A stretch of 64,000 nucleotides of DNA, from the NCBI GenBank assembly GCA_002551355.1, contig NTHE01000006.1:3255-67254 (forward strand), in the 5' to 3' direction. This stretch comes from Streptomyces sp. man185 (GTDB taxonomy: Bacteria; Actinomycetota; Actinomycetes; Streptomycetales; Streptomycetaceae). Under the pieces are notes generated by a model. The model was not told the origin of the DNA. It was given only the letters and a program-made list of their open reading frames with translations, and made no database searches. The translations under genes were made by a program, and so were the position numbers. This document shows positions 8,011-16,630 of the stretch, piece after piece (position 1 is the first letter of the stretch; each line of letters opens with the position of its first letter).

Positions 8011-8793
8011 ATGACAGCCACCGCGGAGCGCATGCCCGCCCTCTACCTCTCGCACGGCGCGCCGCCGCTGGCCGACGATCCCGTCTGGCCCGGTGAACTC
8101 GCCGCCTGGTCCGCGGGCCTGCCCCGCCCCCGCGCGATCCTCATGGTCTCCGCCCACTGGGAGGAGGCCCCGCTCGCCCTGGGGGCCACCGAGACCGTGC
8201 CGCTCGTGTACGACTTCTGGGGCTTCCCCGAGCACTATTACGCGGTGCGGTACGGGGCCCCCGGCGCGCCGCAGCTCGCCGACAGCGTCCGCAAGCTGCT
8301 GCGCGGCGCCGGTACGCCGGTCCAGGACATCCCGGACCGGGGTCTCGACCACGGGGCGTACGTACCGCTGGTGGAGATGTTCCCGGACGCCGACGTCCCC
8401 GTACTGCAGATCTCCCTGCCGACCCTCGACCCGCAGAAGCTGATGGACGTCGGGCGCAAGCTCGCGCCCCTGCGCGACGAGGGCGTACTCATCGTCGGCA
8501 GCGGCTTCTTCACCCACAACCTGGCCGCTCTGCGCCATCAGGGCGGCGGTGTCCCCGGCTGGTCGGCGGAGTTCGACGACTGGGGCGACCGCGCGCTGCG
8601 GGCCCAGGACATCGACGCGCTGATCGACTTCGAGCACACGTCCCCGGCCGGAAGGCTGGCCCACCCGCGCACCGAGCACTTCGCGCCGCTGTTCGTGACG
8701 CTGGGCGCGGCGGAGGACGAGCTGGACCGGGGGCGGAGCGTCATCGACGGTTTCTGGATGGGGCTGGCGAAGCGCTCGGTGCAGTTCGGCTGA
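8011..8793 (+). CDS. DODA-type extradiol aromatic ring-opening dioxygenase
   Basis: This is a 260-residue member of the LigB-like class III extradiol dioxygenases related to 4,5-DOPA dioxygenase and E. coli YgiD. Candidate metal and catalytic histidines are in SHGAPPLA, VSAHWEE, LDHGAYVPL and FTHNLAALR. It would cleave a catechol-type ring using non-haem Fe(II) or Zn and O2. ATG 8011 follows GGGGAG by 4 nt. An upstream alternative at 7945 adds 22 residues with no family support. The divergent MarR gene suggests induction by aromatic or quinone stress. The physiological substrate is unknown. Confidence 0.8.
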   Translation: MTATAERMPALYLSHGAPPLADDPVWPGELAAWSAGLPRPRAILMVSAHWEEAPLALGATETVPLVYDFWGFPEHYYAVRYGAPGAPQLADSVRKLLRGAGTPVQDIPDRGLDHGAYVPLVEMFPDADVPVLQISLPTLDPQKLMDVGRKLAPLRDEGVLIVGSGFFTHNLAALRHQGGGVPGWSAEFDDWGDRALRAQDIDALIDFEHTSPAGRLAHPRTEHFAPLFVTLGAAEDELDRGRSVIDGFWMGLAKRSVQFG

Positions 8794-8958
8794 GGGGCGC
8801 CCGGCACGCCCGTCGGGCGCCGACACGACCCCGGGGCTTCGGTCCGGCGCGTCGCGGGCGCCCTGAGCGACGCTGAGCAACCCGAACGCCCCCCAGGCCG
8901 TCTTCCGGGGCGGGAGCATGGCTCGCCGGCGTCGGGGCCGCCGGCCAGGCGTGCGGCC

Positions 8959-9027
8959 GGTCGGTCGGGGGAGAGCCGCGCGGTCGGTCGAGGGAGAGCC
9001 GGGCGGTGGGTCGAGGGAGAAGAGGGC
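8959..9027. repeat. Three 23-bp tandem repeats in the hrdD upstream region
   Basis: The units at 8959, 8982 and 9005 follow GGTCGGTCGAGGGAGAGCC plus 4 nt. Units 1 and 2 differ at two positions and unit 3 is more diverged. The 500-bp gap 8794-9297 otherwise holds the hrdD promoter and no gene I can support. Confidence 0.85.
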
Positions 9028-9209
9028 GCGGAGATGAGCGCGGTCTCATAGGCGCGCCGATTCCGGGTACTCGGCCGGAGAGCCGGAAAAGGGGCCGGAT
9101 CGCCCCCGACACCGGCTCTGACCTGCGTGTCCGGCGGAATCCGGAAGCTGCGCCCGGCGGCCGGAGCCGGACAGGGTACTGCATGATCGCGAAAGTGAAT
9201 GTGCCGCAT

Positions 9210-9236
9210 GGGAATTCTGTCCGGATTCCAGTCGTT
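9210..9236 (+). promoter_or_regulatory. SigR-type promoter of hrdD
   Basis: GGGAAT (9210-9215), an 18-nt spacer, then GTT (9234-9236) matches the SigR consensus GGAAT-N18/19-GTT and lies about 60 bp before the hrdD start. hrdD is an established SigR (thiol-stress) target in Streptomyces coelicolor, so this fits. Confidence 0.8.
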
Positions 9237-9297
9237 GTTTCCATCGGATGCAGGGCACCCGAAAGGGTGTCGCGACCTACTCAGCAAGGGAGCACGC

Positions 9298-10299
9298 ATG
9301 GCAACCCGTGCCGTCGCCCGTCGTACGTCCGCCGCCTCCGGTGGGACCGACCGGGCAAGCAGTGTTCGCGCCGTGGGCGGGGAAATCGCCGATCGCGACC
9401 TGGTCGGCATGTACCTGGACGAGATCGCCCGCACACCGCTGCTCGACGCCGCCAAGGAAGTCGACCTCTCCCAGACCATCGAGGCGGGCGTCTACGCCCA
9501 GCAGATCCTCGACGGCGAGGTGGAGACCGCCGCCGGTGACGCGAAGCGTGAGGAGCTGGAGGCGCTGGTCGCCGAGGGCGAGCGCGCCAAGGACATATTC
9601 ATCCGTTCCAACCTGCGGCTCGTCGTTGCCGTGGCCCGCCGCTACCCGCGCGCGGGGCTCCCTCTGCTCGACCTGATCCAGGAGGGCAACGCGGGCCTGG
9701 TGCGCGCGGTCGAGAAGTTCGACTACGCCAAGGGCTTCAAGTTCTCCACGTACGCGACCTGGTGGATCCGGCAGGCCATCACCCGGTCCATCGCCGACCA
9801 GTCCCGCACGATCCGGCTCCCCGTCCACCTGGTGGAGGAGCTCGGCCGGATCCGCCGGGTGCAGCGCGAGTTCAACCGCGAGCACGGGCGCGACCCGGAG
9901 CACGCGGAGATCGCCGCCGAGCTCGACTCCAACGCCGAGCGCGTCGGCAACGTCCTGGACTGGGCCCGCGACCCGGTCAGCCTCAACATGTCCGTGGACG
10001 ACGACGGCGACACCCAGTTCGGCGACCTGCTGGAGGACACCTCCGCCGTCTCGCCCGAGCAGTCGGTGATGACCCTGCTCCGCAGCGAGGAGCTGGAGGA
10101 CCTGATCGGCAAGCTCGACAACAGGACCGCCTCGATCATCAAGATGCGGTACGGCATCGAGGACGGGCGCGAGCGGACCCTGACCGAAGTGGGCAAGCAG
10201 CACGGCCTCACGCGGGAGCGGATCCGCCAGATAGAGAAGCACGCACTGCTCGAATTGAAGCGAATGGCTCACGACACGGGCTTTGACGCTGCGGCGTGA
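9298..10299 (+). CDS. hrdD: Group 2 RNA polymerase sigma factor HrdD
   Basis: This is a 333-residue primary-like sigma factor. Seen in order: region 1.2 (DLVGMYLDEIARTPLL), region 2 with FSTYATWWIRQAITRSIADQ for -10 recognition, region 3, and region 4.2 with TEVGKQHGLTRERIRQIEKH for -35 recognition. It lacks the long region 1.1 of HrdB, and the N-terminus MATRAVARR and overall length match HrdD. ATG 9298 has AAGGGAG 5-11 nt upstream. It directs core RNA polymerase to housekeeping-like promoters. HrdD is dispensable in S. coelicolor and is transcribed from stress promoters, and a SigR promoter is visible here. Confidence 0.85.
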   Translation: MATRAVARRTSAASGGTDRASSVRAVGGEIADRDLVGMYLDEIARTPLLDAAKEVDLSQTIEAGVYAQQILDGEVETAAGDAKREELEALVAEGERAKDIFIRSNLRLVVAVARRYPRAGLPLLDLIQEGNAGLVRAVEKFDYAKGFKFSTYATWWIRQAITRSIADQSRTIRLPVHLVEELGRIRRVQREFNREHGRDPEHAEIAAELDSNAERVGNVLDWARDPVSLNMSVDDDGDTQFGDLLEDTSAVSPEQSVMTLLRSEELEDLIGKLDNRTASIIKMRYGIEDGRERTLTEVGKQHGLTRERIRQIEKHALLELKRMAHDTGFDAAA

Positions 10300-10325
10300 G
10301 CCAATAACCCGTAATCTCCCCATCA

Positions 10326-10380
10326 AGCCGGTTCGCACCGGCTGACCGACCGGGTCATTCCGGTCACCCGACCGGTTTTT
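10326..10380 (+). terminator. Terminator region after hrdD
   Basis: A perfect 7-bp hairpin (10326-10332 with 10337-10343, loop TCGC) is followed by a second weaker dyad and a run of five T at 10376-10380. Confidence 0.6.
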
Positions 10381-10441
10381 CACCGGTCCACGAGCTGAGC
10401 CCCGGCGCCCACCCCCCCCCGGCGTCGGGGCTCATCCCTGT

Positions 10442-11509
10442 TCAGGGGCTGGTGAACGGGACCCCTCCGGTCGGCCGCTCGCCTCCGCCGGGGCGAGGGC
10501 CGGCGGCCCGGGTCAGCCGGGCGCCGAGGCCTTCCAGGTACGCCACCAGCTGCGGCGGCCCGTCCACGGAGAACTCGCAGTCCACCAACGCCAGCCGCAG
10601 CGCCACCCACTCCAGCGAATCGGTGCACGAGGTCCGCAGCCGGCAGCCGCCCTCCCCGTCCGGTACGGGCGCGCCGAGAATCCCGGGCAGCCGCGCCGCC
10701 ACGAACTCCGTCGGCGCCCCGAACCACACATCGAGGCGCAGCTCCGGCTGCATCCGCCGTATCGACCGCGCCAGGAACCTCGCCGCGTCCCCGCCGCCGC
10801 TCCCCGGGGCACGCCCCGCGCCCTCGCCGCCGGTGTCCGCGCCCTCGACCGGCAGTGGTCTCGGCGCGAACCGGGCCCCCGTCGCGTACGGCTCGCCGAC
10901 CCGGTCCACCCGGAACGTACGCCAGTCCTCCCGGCCGATGTCGTACGCCACCAGGTACCAGCGCTGCCCGGTGCTGACCAGCCGGTACGGCTCGACCTGG
11001 CGCTTCGTCCGGGTGCCGTCGCCGCTGCGGTACGTGAACCTCAGCCGCTCCCGTCCGGTGGCCGCCGAAGCCAGCGTCGTCAGGGTCCGCGGGTCGATCG
11101 TGGCGCCGTCGCCCCGGGTCAGCGGCACCGTGGCGTTCTGGAGCGCGGACACCCGGTGCCGCAGCCGCGCGGGGAGCACCTGTTCCAGCTTCGCCAGCGC
11201 CCGTACGGAGGCCTCGTCGACGCCCTCGATCGCGTGTCCCGCCCCGGCCCGCAGCCCCACGGCGATGGCCACCGCCTCCTCGTCGTCCAGCAGGAGCGGC
11301 GGCATGGCGGCGCCCGCCACCAGCCGGTAGCCGCCCACCGAGCCGCGCGAGGCCTCGACCGGGTAACCCAGGTCGCGCAGCCGCTCGACATCCCGGCGGA
11401 TCGTGCGCGGGCTGACGTCGAGCCGCTCGGCCAGCTCGCCGCCCGGCCACTCGCGCGGCGTCTGGAGGAGCGAGAGCAGTTTCAGCAGTCGTGCGGGGGT
11501 GTCGGACAT
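10442..11509 (-). CDS. WYL-domain transcriptional regulator
   Basis: This 355-residue protein has an N-terminal HTH_11 winged helix at about residues 5-60 (LAERLDVSPRTIRRDVERLRDLG, GGYRL wing), a central WYL domain (residues about 140-210 with YRLVSTGQRWYLVAYD), and a C-terminal WCX-like extension. Such proteins sense a nucleotide or other ligand through the WYL fold and regulate neighbouring genes. ATG 11509 (MSDTPARLLKLL) fits the family; longer upstream frames are unlike it. It is divergent from a DHA2 exporter with only 61 bp between starts, so it probably controls that exporter. A low-complexity Gly/Ala insert lies near residues 235-255. Confidence 0.8.
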   Translation of the reverse strand: MSDTPARLLKLLSLLQTPREWPGGELAERLDVSPRTIRRDVERLRDLGYPVEASRGSVGGYRLVAGAAMPPLLLDDEEAVAIAVGLRAGAGHAIEGVDEASVRALAKLEQVLPARLRHRVSALQNATVPLTRGDGATIDPRTLTTLASAATGRERLRFTYRSGDGTRTKRQVEPYRLVSTGQRWYLVAYDIGREDWRTFRVDRVGEPYATGARFAPRPLPVEGADTGGEGAGRAPGSGGGDAARFLARSIRRMQPELRLDVWFGAPTEFVAARLPGILGAPVPDGEGGCRLRTSCTDSLEWVALRLALVDCEFSVDGPPQLVAYLEGLGARLTRAAGPRPGGGERPTGGVPFTSP

Positions 11510-11558
11510 GGCCTCAGGATGCCGGGCCATCAGGTCACGATCTGGCCTAATGCCCGCA

Positions 11559-11570
11559 TAGGTTCCTCGC
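11559..11570 (+). promoter_or_regulatory. -10 element for leaderless exporter transcript
   Basis: TAGGTT (11559-11564) lies exactly 6 nt before ATG 11571 and there is no Shine-Dalgarno match. This TAnnnT-N6-start arrangement predicts transcription starting at the A of ATG. Confidence 0.5.
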
Positions 11571-13139
11571 ATGCCTTCTTCCGCACCGCCGCCGCCCGCG
11601 GCATCGCACCTCGCACCGCCCACGACCCCCGCACCGGTGAAGACACCGGGGGCACCCGCGCCCGCTCCGGCCGACCGGCGTCGCTGGTTCGCGCTCGCCA
11701 TCGTGATGACCGCGGCGTTCATGGACCTGGTCGACGTCACGATCGTCAACATCGCGATCCCCAGCATCAAGCGCGAGACGGAGGCATCGGTCTCCGCGAT
11801 CCAGTGGATCACCGCCGGTTACGCCCTCGCTTTCGCGGCCGGGCTGATCACGGGCGGCCGGCTCGGCGACATCTACGGGCGCAAGCGGCTCTTCCTCATC
11901 GGCATCGGCGGGTTCACGCTCGCCTCGGCCCTGTGCGGCTTCGCGCCCGACCCCGAGATACTGGTCGCCGCCCGCATCCTCCAGGGCGCGACGGCGGCCC
12001 TGATGGTGCCCCAGGTCCTCTCGATCGTGCACGCCACCTTCCCGGCCCACGAGCGCGGCAAGGTCTTCGGCCTCTTCGGCGCGATCGTCGGTCTCGGCGC
12101 GGTCTCCGGGCCGCTGCTGGGTGCCCTGCTCACGGAGTGGGACCTCTTCGGGCTCGGCTGGCGGCCGATCTTCCTGATCAACCTGCCCGTCGGCATCGCC
12201 GGACTGATCCTCGGCGCGAAGTTCATCACCGAGTCCAAGGCCCCCAAGGCGGTCCGACTCGACCTGCCCGGCGTCGGCCTGATCACCCTCGCCATGCTGA
12301 TGCTCATCTACCCGCTCACCCGGGGACACGAGCTGGACTGGCCGCTCTGGGGCCATCTGTCCATGGTGGGCAGCCTGTTCGTCTTCGCGGCACTGGTCTC
12401 GTACCAGCGGCAGAAGGCGCTGACCGACGGCTCGCCGCTGATCGAACTGACCCTGTTCCGGATCAAGAGCTTCGCCGCCGGCATCGCCGTGCAGCTGACC
12501 TTCGGCGTCGGCCTCGGCATCTTCTTCCTGGTCTGGACCCTCTACATGCAGATGGGCCTCGGCTGGAGCGTGCTGCGTGCCGGCACGACGGGCATCCCGT
12601 TCTCCGTCGCCGTCTCGCTGGCCGCCGGAATCTCCGTGCAGAAGCTTGTGCCCCGCTTCGGCCGCAAGGTCCTCCAGGCCGGTGCGCTCCTCATGATCGC
12701 CGGACTGCTGGTCTACCTCTGGGAGAGCGAGCAGTACGGCATGGGCATCACCTCCTGGCAGATGGCCGTCCCGCTGGTGGTGATGGGCGCCGGGATGGGG
12801 CTGATCGTGGCTCCGCTGACCGATGCGGTGCTCTCCGAAGTGCCCCAGGAGCACGCCGGTTCGGCGTCCGGCCTGATCAACACCGTGCAGCAGATGGGGA
12901 CGGCGCTCGGCCTCGGCCTGGTGTCCGTCGTCTTCTTCGGAGCGATCGGCGAGCGGCTGGCTCCCGAGGCGGTCGGCCCGGCGTTCGTGGACGCGTTCCA
13001 GCAGTCGCTGTGGTGGGTGGCCGGGGTGCTCTCGGTGATCTTCCTGGTCATGTTCGCGCTGCCCGCCCGGCCGCGCGCCCACATGGAGGGCGCGGCGGAC
13101 GTGGACGGCGCCGCCCACGCGGAGCGCGACGCGCACTGA
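11571..13139 (+). CDS. DHA2-family MFS exporter
   Basis: This 522-residue protein has a cytosolic Pro/Ala-rich N-terminus of about 37 residues followed by 14 predicted helices. It shows LVDVTIVNIAIPS in helix 1, GGRLGDIYGRKRLF in the first cytoplasmic loop and GAIVGLGAVSGPLLGALLTEW as motif C. It would expel small toxic or signalling molecules by H+ antiport. It is divergent from a WYL regulator and probably regulated by it. The second half contains IAVQLTFGVGLGIFFLVWTL and ends with a soluble acidic tail. It differs clearly from the exporter at 5.6 kb, so the two are paralogues rather than a recent duplication. Confidence 0.85.
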   Translation: MPSSAPPPPAASHLAPPTTPAPVKTPGAPAPAPADRRRWFALAIVMTAAFMDLVDVTIVNIAIPSIKRETEASVSAIQWITAGYALAFAAGLITGGRLGDIYGRKRLFLIGIGGFTLASALCGFAPDPEILVAARILQGATAALMVPQVLSIVHATFPAHERGKVFGLFGAIVGLGAVSGPLLGALLTEWDLFGLGWRPIFLINLPVGIAGLILGAKFITESKAPKAVRLDLPGVGLITLAMLMLIYPLTRGHELDWPLWGHLSMVGSLFVFAALVSYQRQKALTDGSPLIELTLFRIKSFAAGIAVQLTFGVGLGIFFLVWTLYMQMGLGWSVLRAGTTGIPFSVAVSLAAGISVQKLVPRFGRKVLQAGALLMIAGLLVYLWESEQYGMGITSWQMAVPLVVMGAGMGLIVAPLTDAVLSEVPQEHAGSASGLINTVQQMGTALGLGLVSVVFFGAIGERLAPEAVGPAFVDAFQQSLWWVAGVLSVIFLVMFALPARPRAHMEGAADVDGAAHAERDAH

Positions 13140-13186
13140 CCCGCGTGGCGGCGGAACCGGCCTCTGCGGCGGCCGGCCCCACTGTG

Positions 13187-13218
13187 ACCGGCCCCTGCGG
13201 TTCGCCGCCGGGGCCGGT
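13187..13218. terminator. Bidirectional terminator between convergent genes
   Basis: A composite stem (ACCGGCCCC with GGGGCCGGT, inner GCGG/CCGC, TTCG tetraloop) lies between the convergent exporter and DUF6227 genes. Confidence 0.7.
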
Positions 13219-13232
13219 CCCTGCCGTTCGGG

Positions 13233-13988
13233 TCAGCAGATCCGGGTGCGGCTCTCCATCGCCGCGCGGGCGGTGTGCTCGTCCTCGTACACCTCGCACA
13301 TGTGGCGGCCGTCGGGCGTCGCCGTGTGCTCGACCTCCCACAGGCTCGTCTCGCTGCCGTCCAGCAACAGGAACGCGTGCTCGTAGAGCGTGAATCCGGC
13401 GGGCCGGCCGTCGACGCGGCACTGACGCCCGAAAATCTGGGTGATGTGGTGGGCGAAGGCGGACCGGAGCAGCCGCGACTTCTGCTCGCCCGGCCGGTCG
13501 GCGTTCTCCGCGCGGCGCAGCACCCGGCGGGCATGGTCCGCGGAGTTGTCGGGGGCGTACGTCCGGGGGGGCGGGGCCGGCGGGGCGGACATCAGGACCG
13601 TCAGCATCTCCACCTCCCCCTGCGTCTCCTGCGTCCCCTCGTCGCCGAAGGCCGGCGAGTCGCAGAGGCTCCCGGCGAGCCGGGACGCGGCGATGCGGGC
13701 GTCGCCCTCCTCGTCGTACAGCTCGTGCCGACGCGGGGCCCGCACGTCCCGACCTCCGCTGTGGACCAGCTCCCACAGGGTGAGGGCGGAGCCGTCGGAG
13801 AGGAGATACGTGTGACGGTAGGTCTCGCGGTGCAGCACGGAGCTGTGGTGCGACGAGTGCAGCGAACTGCTGTGGGCGAGCGCGGTGCCGAGGCGGTCGA
13901 CCGTGCTGTCGGGAAGGTCGAAGGAGTTCAGGGCGCGTCGCAGGAGTCGGTCGAGGTGGTGCTCGGTTGTCTCGAACGGATCGCTCAA
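13233..13988 (-). CDS. DUF6227-family protein
   Basis: This is a cytosolic-looking protein of about 251 residues with two related halves. Each has a segment like HRETYRHTYLLSDGSALTLW or TLYEHAFLLLDGSETSLWEV, followed by a short linker with a Y-D/E-D/E motif, which suggests an internal duplication. It matches the streptomycete DUF6227 family, function unknown. I chose a TTG start at 13988 (SDPFETTEHHLDRLL) because GGAG lies 8 nt upstream; a 44-residue in-frame extension is basic and unlike the family. The 237-bp gap to the P1 peptidase upstream probably holds its promoter, but I see no clear motif. Confidence 0.7.
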   Translation of the reverse strand: MSDPFETTEHHLDRLLRRALNSFDLPDSTVDRLGTALAHSSSLHSSHHSSVLHRETYRHTYLLSDGSALTLWELVHSGGRDVRAPRRHELYDEEGDARIAASRLAGSLCDSPAFGDEGTQETQGEVEMLTVLMSAPPAPPPRTYAPDNSADHARRVLRRAENADRPGEQKSRLLRSAFAHHITQIFGRQCRVDGRPAGFTLYEHAFLLLDGSETSLWEVEHTATPDGRHMCEVYEDEHTARAAMESRTRIC

Positions 13989-14225
13989 GGTGGTGTCTCC
14001 AGGCCGTCGCCGCGCGTTACTCGATGCGTGCTTAACGTAGTCCCTGGGTCCGACATCGTGACCGGGGTTGGTAAAAACGTAGGGCGCACGCAGAAAGTTC
14101 CCCTCCTGTTCCCGGTGCATTTCGGGCGGTTGGGGTGAACTCCCTTACGCGGACGACAAGTCGGCCGTCCGCGCGCCCCTCGCTCGCGCCGCGCGCCCCC
14201 TGGAACCTGTCGTTCCGATCGGGTG

Positions 14226-15302
14226 TCAGCCGCCGTACAACTCCGTGTACGAGAGGAACCCCCCGCCCGGCCCCTCGCTGCTCCGGGCCGCGCGCACCGC
14301 CTTGACGACGGCCCGGGCCAGGACGTCGGCGCCCGCCGCCAGGATCTCGTTGACGGCGACCGGATCCCCGGGCGGCACCCGCACCTGCCCGGTGGCCAGC
14401 GTGAACACGGTGTCCCCGTCGGTCAGCAGGTGGACCGGGCGCACCGCACGCGCCAGGCCGTCGTGTGCGGTGCCCGCAAGCTTCTGGGCCTGCGCCCGGG
14501 TCAGGTCCGCGTCCGTGGCGACGACCGCGATCGTCGTGTTGAACGGCGTGGCCCCGCCCCCGGCCGCCTCCATCGCCTCCCGCTCCCGTGCCAGAAGCCG
14601 CTCCGCCGCCGCGTGGACCTCGGCCGGAGGGTGGACCGGCGGCTCACCGGCGCCGTACTCCCCGAACAGCACGCCGGTCCGGGGATCGACCACCGAGCCC
14701 GCCGCGTTCACCGCGACGAGGGCGGCCACCGTGACCCCCGAGGCGAGGCGGGCGCTCGCCGTGCCGATGCCGCCCTTGAGCTGCCCGGCCACCGCGCCGG
14801 TGCCCGCGCCCACCGAGCCCTCTGCCACGGGCTCCCCGGGCCCTGTGGCAGTCGCGGCCTCCACCGCCGCGCGGCCGGTCGACGCGTCGGGGCGGGCCCG
14901 CCAGTCGCCGCCCCGGCCGAGGTCGAAGAGGGCGGCGGCAGGAACGACCGGCACCACCTGGGTGGGTCCGGCGCCGACCCGGACGCCCCGGCCCTGCTCC
15001 TCCAGCCAGGCCATCACGCCGGACGCGGCGTCGAGCCCGTACGCACTGCCGCCCGTGAGGACCACGGCGTCGACCCGTTCCACCAGATTGCGCGGGTCCA
15101 GCGCGTCCGTCTCCCGCGTGCCCGGCCCGCCGCCCCGTACGTCCACGGCGGCCACGGCCCCGCCCTCGGGCGCCAGAACGACGGTCGTGCCGCTCAGCGC
15201 GCCGACGCCGGCGACCTCGGCGTGGCCGACCCGGATGCCGGCCACATCGGTCAGCGCGTCCAGCAGGGGCGGGAGGGCGGGGGCCTTGTCCTCGCGGGTC
15301 AT
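14226..15302 (-). CDS. P1-family N-terminal nucleophile peptidase
   Basis: This 358-residue protein belongs to the DmpA/BapA aminopeptidase (P1) family, Ntn-type enzymes that self-cleave before a Ser or Thr. Family landmarks are TDVAGIRVGHAEV near the start, VVLTGGSAYGLDAASGVM, GSVGAGTGAVAGQLKGGIG in the substrate region, and TPFNTTIAVVATDADLT containing the expected cleavage/nucleophile site (N-T-T). It probably hydrolyses short or beta-amino peptides in the cytosol. ATG 15302 is preceded by GGAGGAG at 15308-15314; upstream in-frame sequence has no support. It is divergent from the redox-complex operon. Confidence 0.8.
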   Translation of the reverse strand: MTREDKAPALPPLLDALTDVAGIRVGHAEVAGVGALSGTTVVLAPEGGAVAAVDVRGGGPGTRETDALDPRNLVERVDAVVLTGGSAYGLDAASGVMAWLEEQGRGVRVGAGPTQVVPVVPAAALFDLGRGGDWRARPDASTGRAAVEAATATGPGEPVAEGSVGAGTGAVAGQLKGGIGTASARLASGVTVAALVAVNAAGSVVDPRTGVLFGEYGAGEPPVHPPAEVHAAAERLLAREREAMEAAGGGATPFNTTIAVVATDADLTRAQAQKLAGTAHDGLARAVRPVHLLTDGDTVFTLATGQVRVPPGDPVAVNEILAAGADVLARAVVKAVRAARSSEGPGGGFLSYTELYGG

Positions 15303-15508
15303 GTGCGGCTCCTCCGGTCGGGATCGGGGCCCGCGGGGGAGCGCGGGCCGATGCGCCTCGAACGTACCGGCGAGCCGGGAGCGGTGCGCAAGGCCCCGCA
15401 CGAGCAGGGCGCCCGGGCCCGGCCCGGGCAAGGCGACCCTTGCGACTGTCCGGGCGACCCGCTCACCGTCTCATCGGCCAAAACGTGTTTAATCCGCCCA
15501 AACGATCC

Positions 15509-15520
15509 TACGGTGGTCGG
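15509..15520 (+). promoter_or_regulatory. -10 element for leaderless redox operon
   Basis: TACGGT (15509-15514) is 6 nt before GTG 15521, with no ribosome site. The same hexamer and spacing precede sepX/glpR and mtnP in this window. Confidence 0.5.
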
Positions 15521-16630
15521 GTGACCGAGCCCTCAGAAGCCACCGCAGCAGCCGAGCCTCCCGCACCCGGCGGCCCCACGGCCATGCCTCCCGCACCGAC
15601 CGGCCCCCGGTCCGTCACCGCCCGGGCCACGCTCGCCGGAGTGGCTGTCTCCGCCCTCCTGATCGTCGCGATCGTGCTCGGCAGCCGCATGCTCCGGAAC
15701 TTCGACTCGGCCCTCCTCCCCTACGCCGTGGCCACGGTCTTCCTCGCCTTCGGCGTCGCCTACCGCTACACCGTCTGGATCTCCGCCCCCGGCGCCCGAC
15801 GACTCTTCAAGCAAGGCTGGCGCAGCCTCTTCTCCCTGGAGAACTTCCGCAGCGCCCCCACCGCCCTACCGAAGATGATCGCCACCTATCTGGGTCTCCA
15901 GAAGTTCCTCGGGGCCCGCTCCCACGCCCGCTGGGCCGCCCACCAGCTGATCTTCTGGGGCTGCATCCTCGCCGCCCTGATCACCTTCCCGCTCACCTGG
16001 GGCTGGTTCACCTTCACCTCCGGCACCGGTTCAGGGCCCGGATACGAGATGCGGATCTGGGGCTTCAAGATCCTCGGCTTCGACTCCCTGAACCTTCTCG
16101 GCTGGCTGATGTTCCACGGCCTGGACATCGCCGCCGTCCTCGTCATCCCCGGCGCCTCGTACTTCCTGTGGCGCCGGATGAAGGACCGCGGCGCCGTCAC
16201 CGGCCAGCGCTTCGCCTATGACCTGGTGCCGCTGATCGCGCTCATCGTCATCTCCGTGACGGGCCTGCTGCTCACCTTCTCCTCGGTCTTCCTGCACGGC
16301 GGCGGCTACCAGTTCCTGGCGATCCTGCACATGGTGTCGGTGGTCTTCACCCTCATCTACATCCCGTTCGGCAAGTTCTTCCACATCGTCCAACGCCCGG
16401 CCGCGGTCGGCATGCAGCTGTTCAAGTACACCGGCCGCAAGGACGACGAGGTGTTCGCCTGCCGCCGCTGCGAGGAACCCATCGACACCGGGCCCTACGT
16501 CGAGAACCTGCGCGGCACCATGCGCGACCTCTGCCTCTCCTTCGACGCCTGGGCCGAATACTGCCCGCGCTGCAAGCGGGTGCTGCGCGGCAGCGCCTAC
16601 CTCTCCCATGTGAAGAAGGGCTTCAAGTGA
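15521..16630 (+). CDS. NarI/DsrM-like membrane cytochrome b subunit with zinc-ribbon tail
   Basis: This 369-residue protein has a Pro/Ala-rich cytosolic start and about six membrane helices. Histidines suited to b-haem occur at HARWAAHQLIFWG, LMFHGLDIAAVL and LAILHMVSVVFTLIYIPFG followed by KFFHIVQRP. The last segments closely resemble NarI/HdrE/DsrM-type quinol-oxidising subunits. The C-terminal 60 residues are soluble and hold five Cys, including CRRC and CPRC pairs, a probable zinc ribbon or rubredoxin-like fold, which is unusual on such a subunit. It likely passes electrons between quinone and the molybdoenzyme encoded next. The stop overlaps the next start by 4 nt (GTGA). Homologues may be annotated as generic or MFS membrane proteins, which the haem-type pattern argues against. 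Confidence 0.65.
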   Translation: MTEPSEATAAAEPPAPGGPTAMPPAPTGPRSVTARATLAGVAVSALLIVAIVLGSRMLRNFDSALLPYAVATVFLAFGVAYRYTVWISAPGARRLFKQGWRSLFSLENFRSAPTALPKMIATYLGLQKFLGARSHARWAAHQLIFWGCILAALITFPLTWGWFTFTSGTGSGPGYEMRIWGFKILGFDSLNLLGWLMFHGLDIAAVLVIPGASYFLWRRMKDRGAVTGQRFAYDLVPLIALIVISVTGLLLTFSSVFLHGGGYQFLAILHMVSVVFTLIYIPFGKFFHIVQRPAAVGMQLFKYTGRKDDEVFACRRCEEPIDTGPYVENLRGTMRDLCLSFDAWAEYCPRCKRVLRGSAYLSHVKKGFK

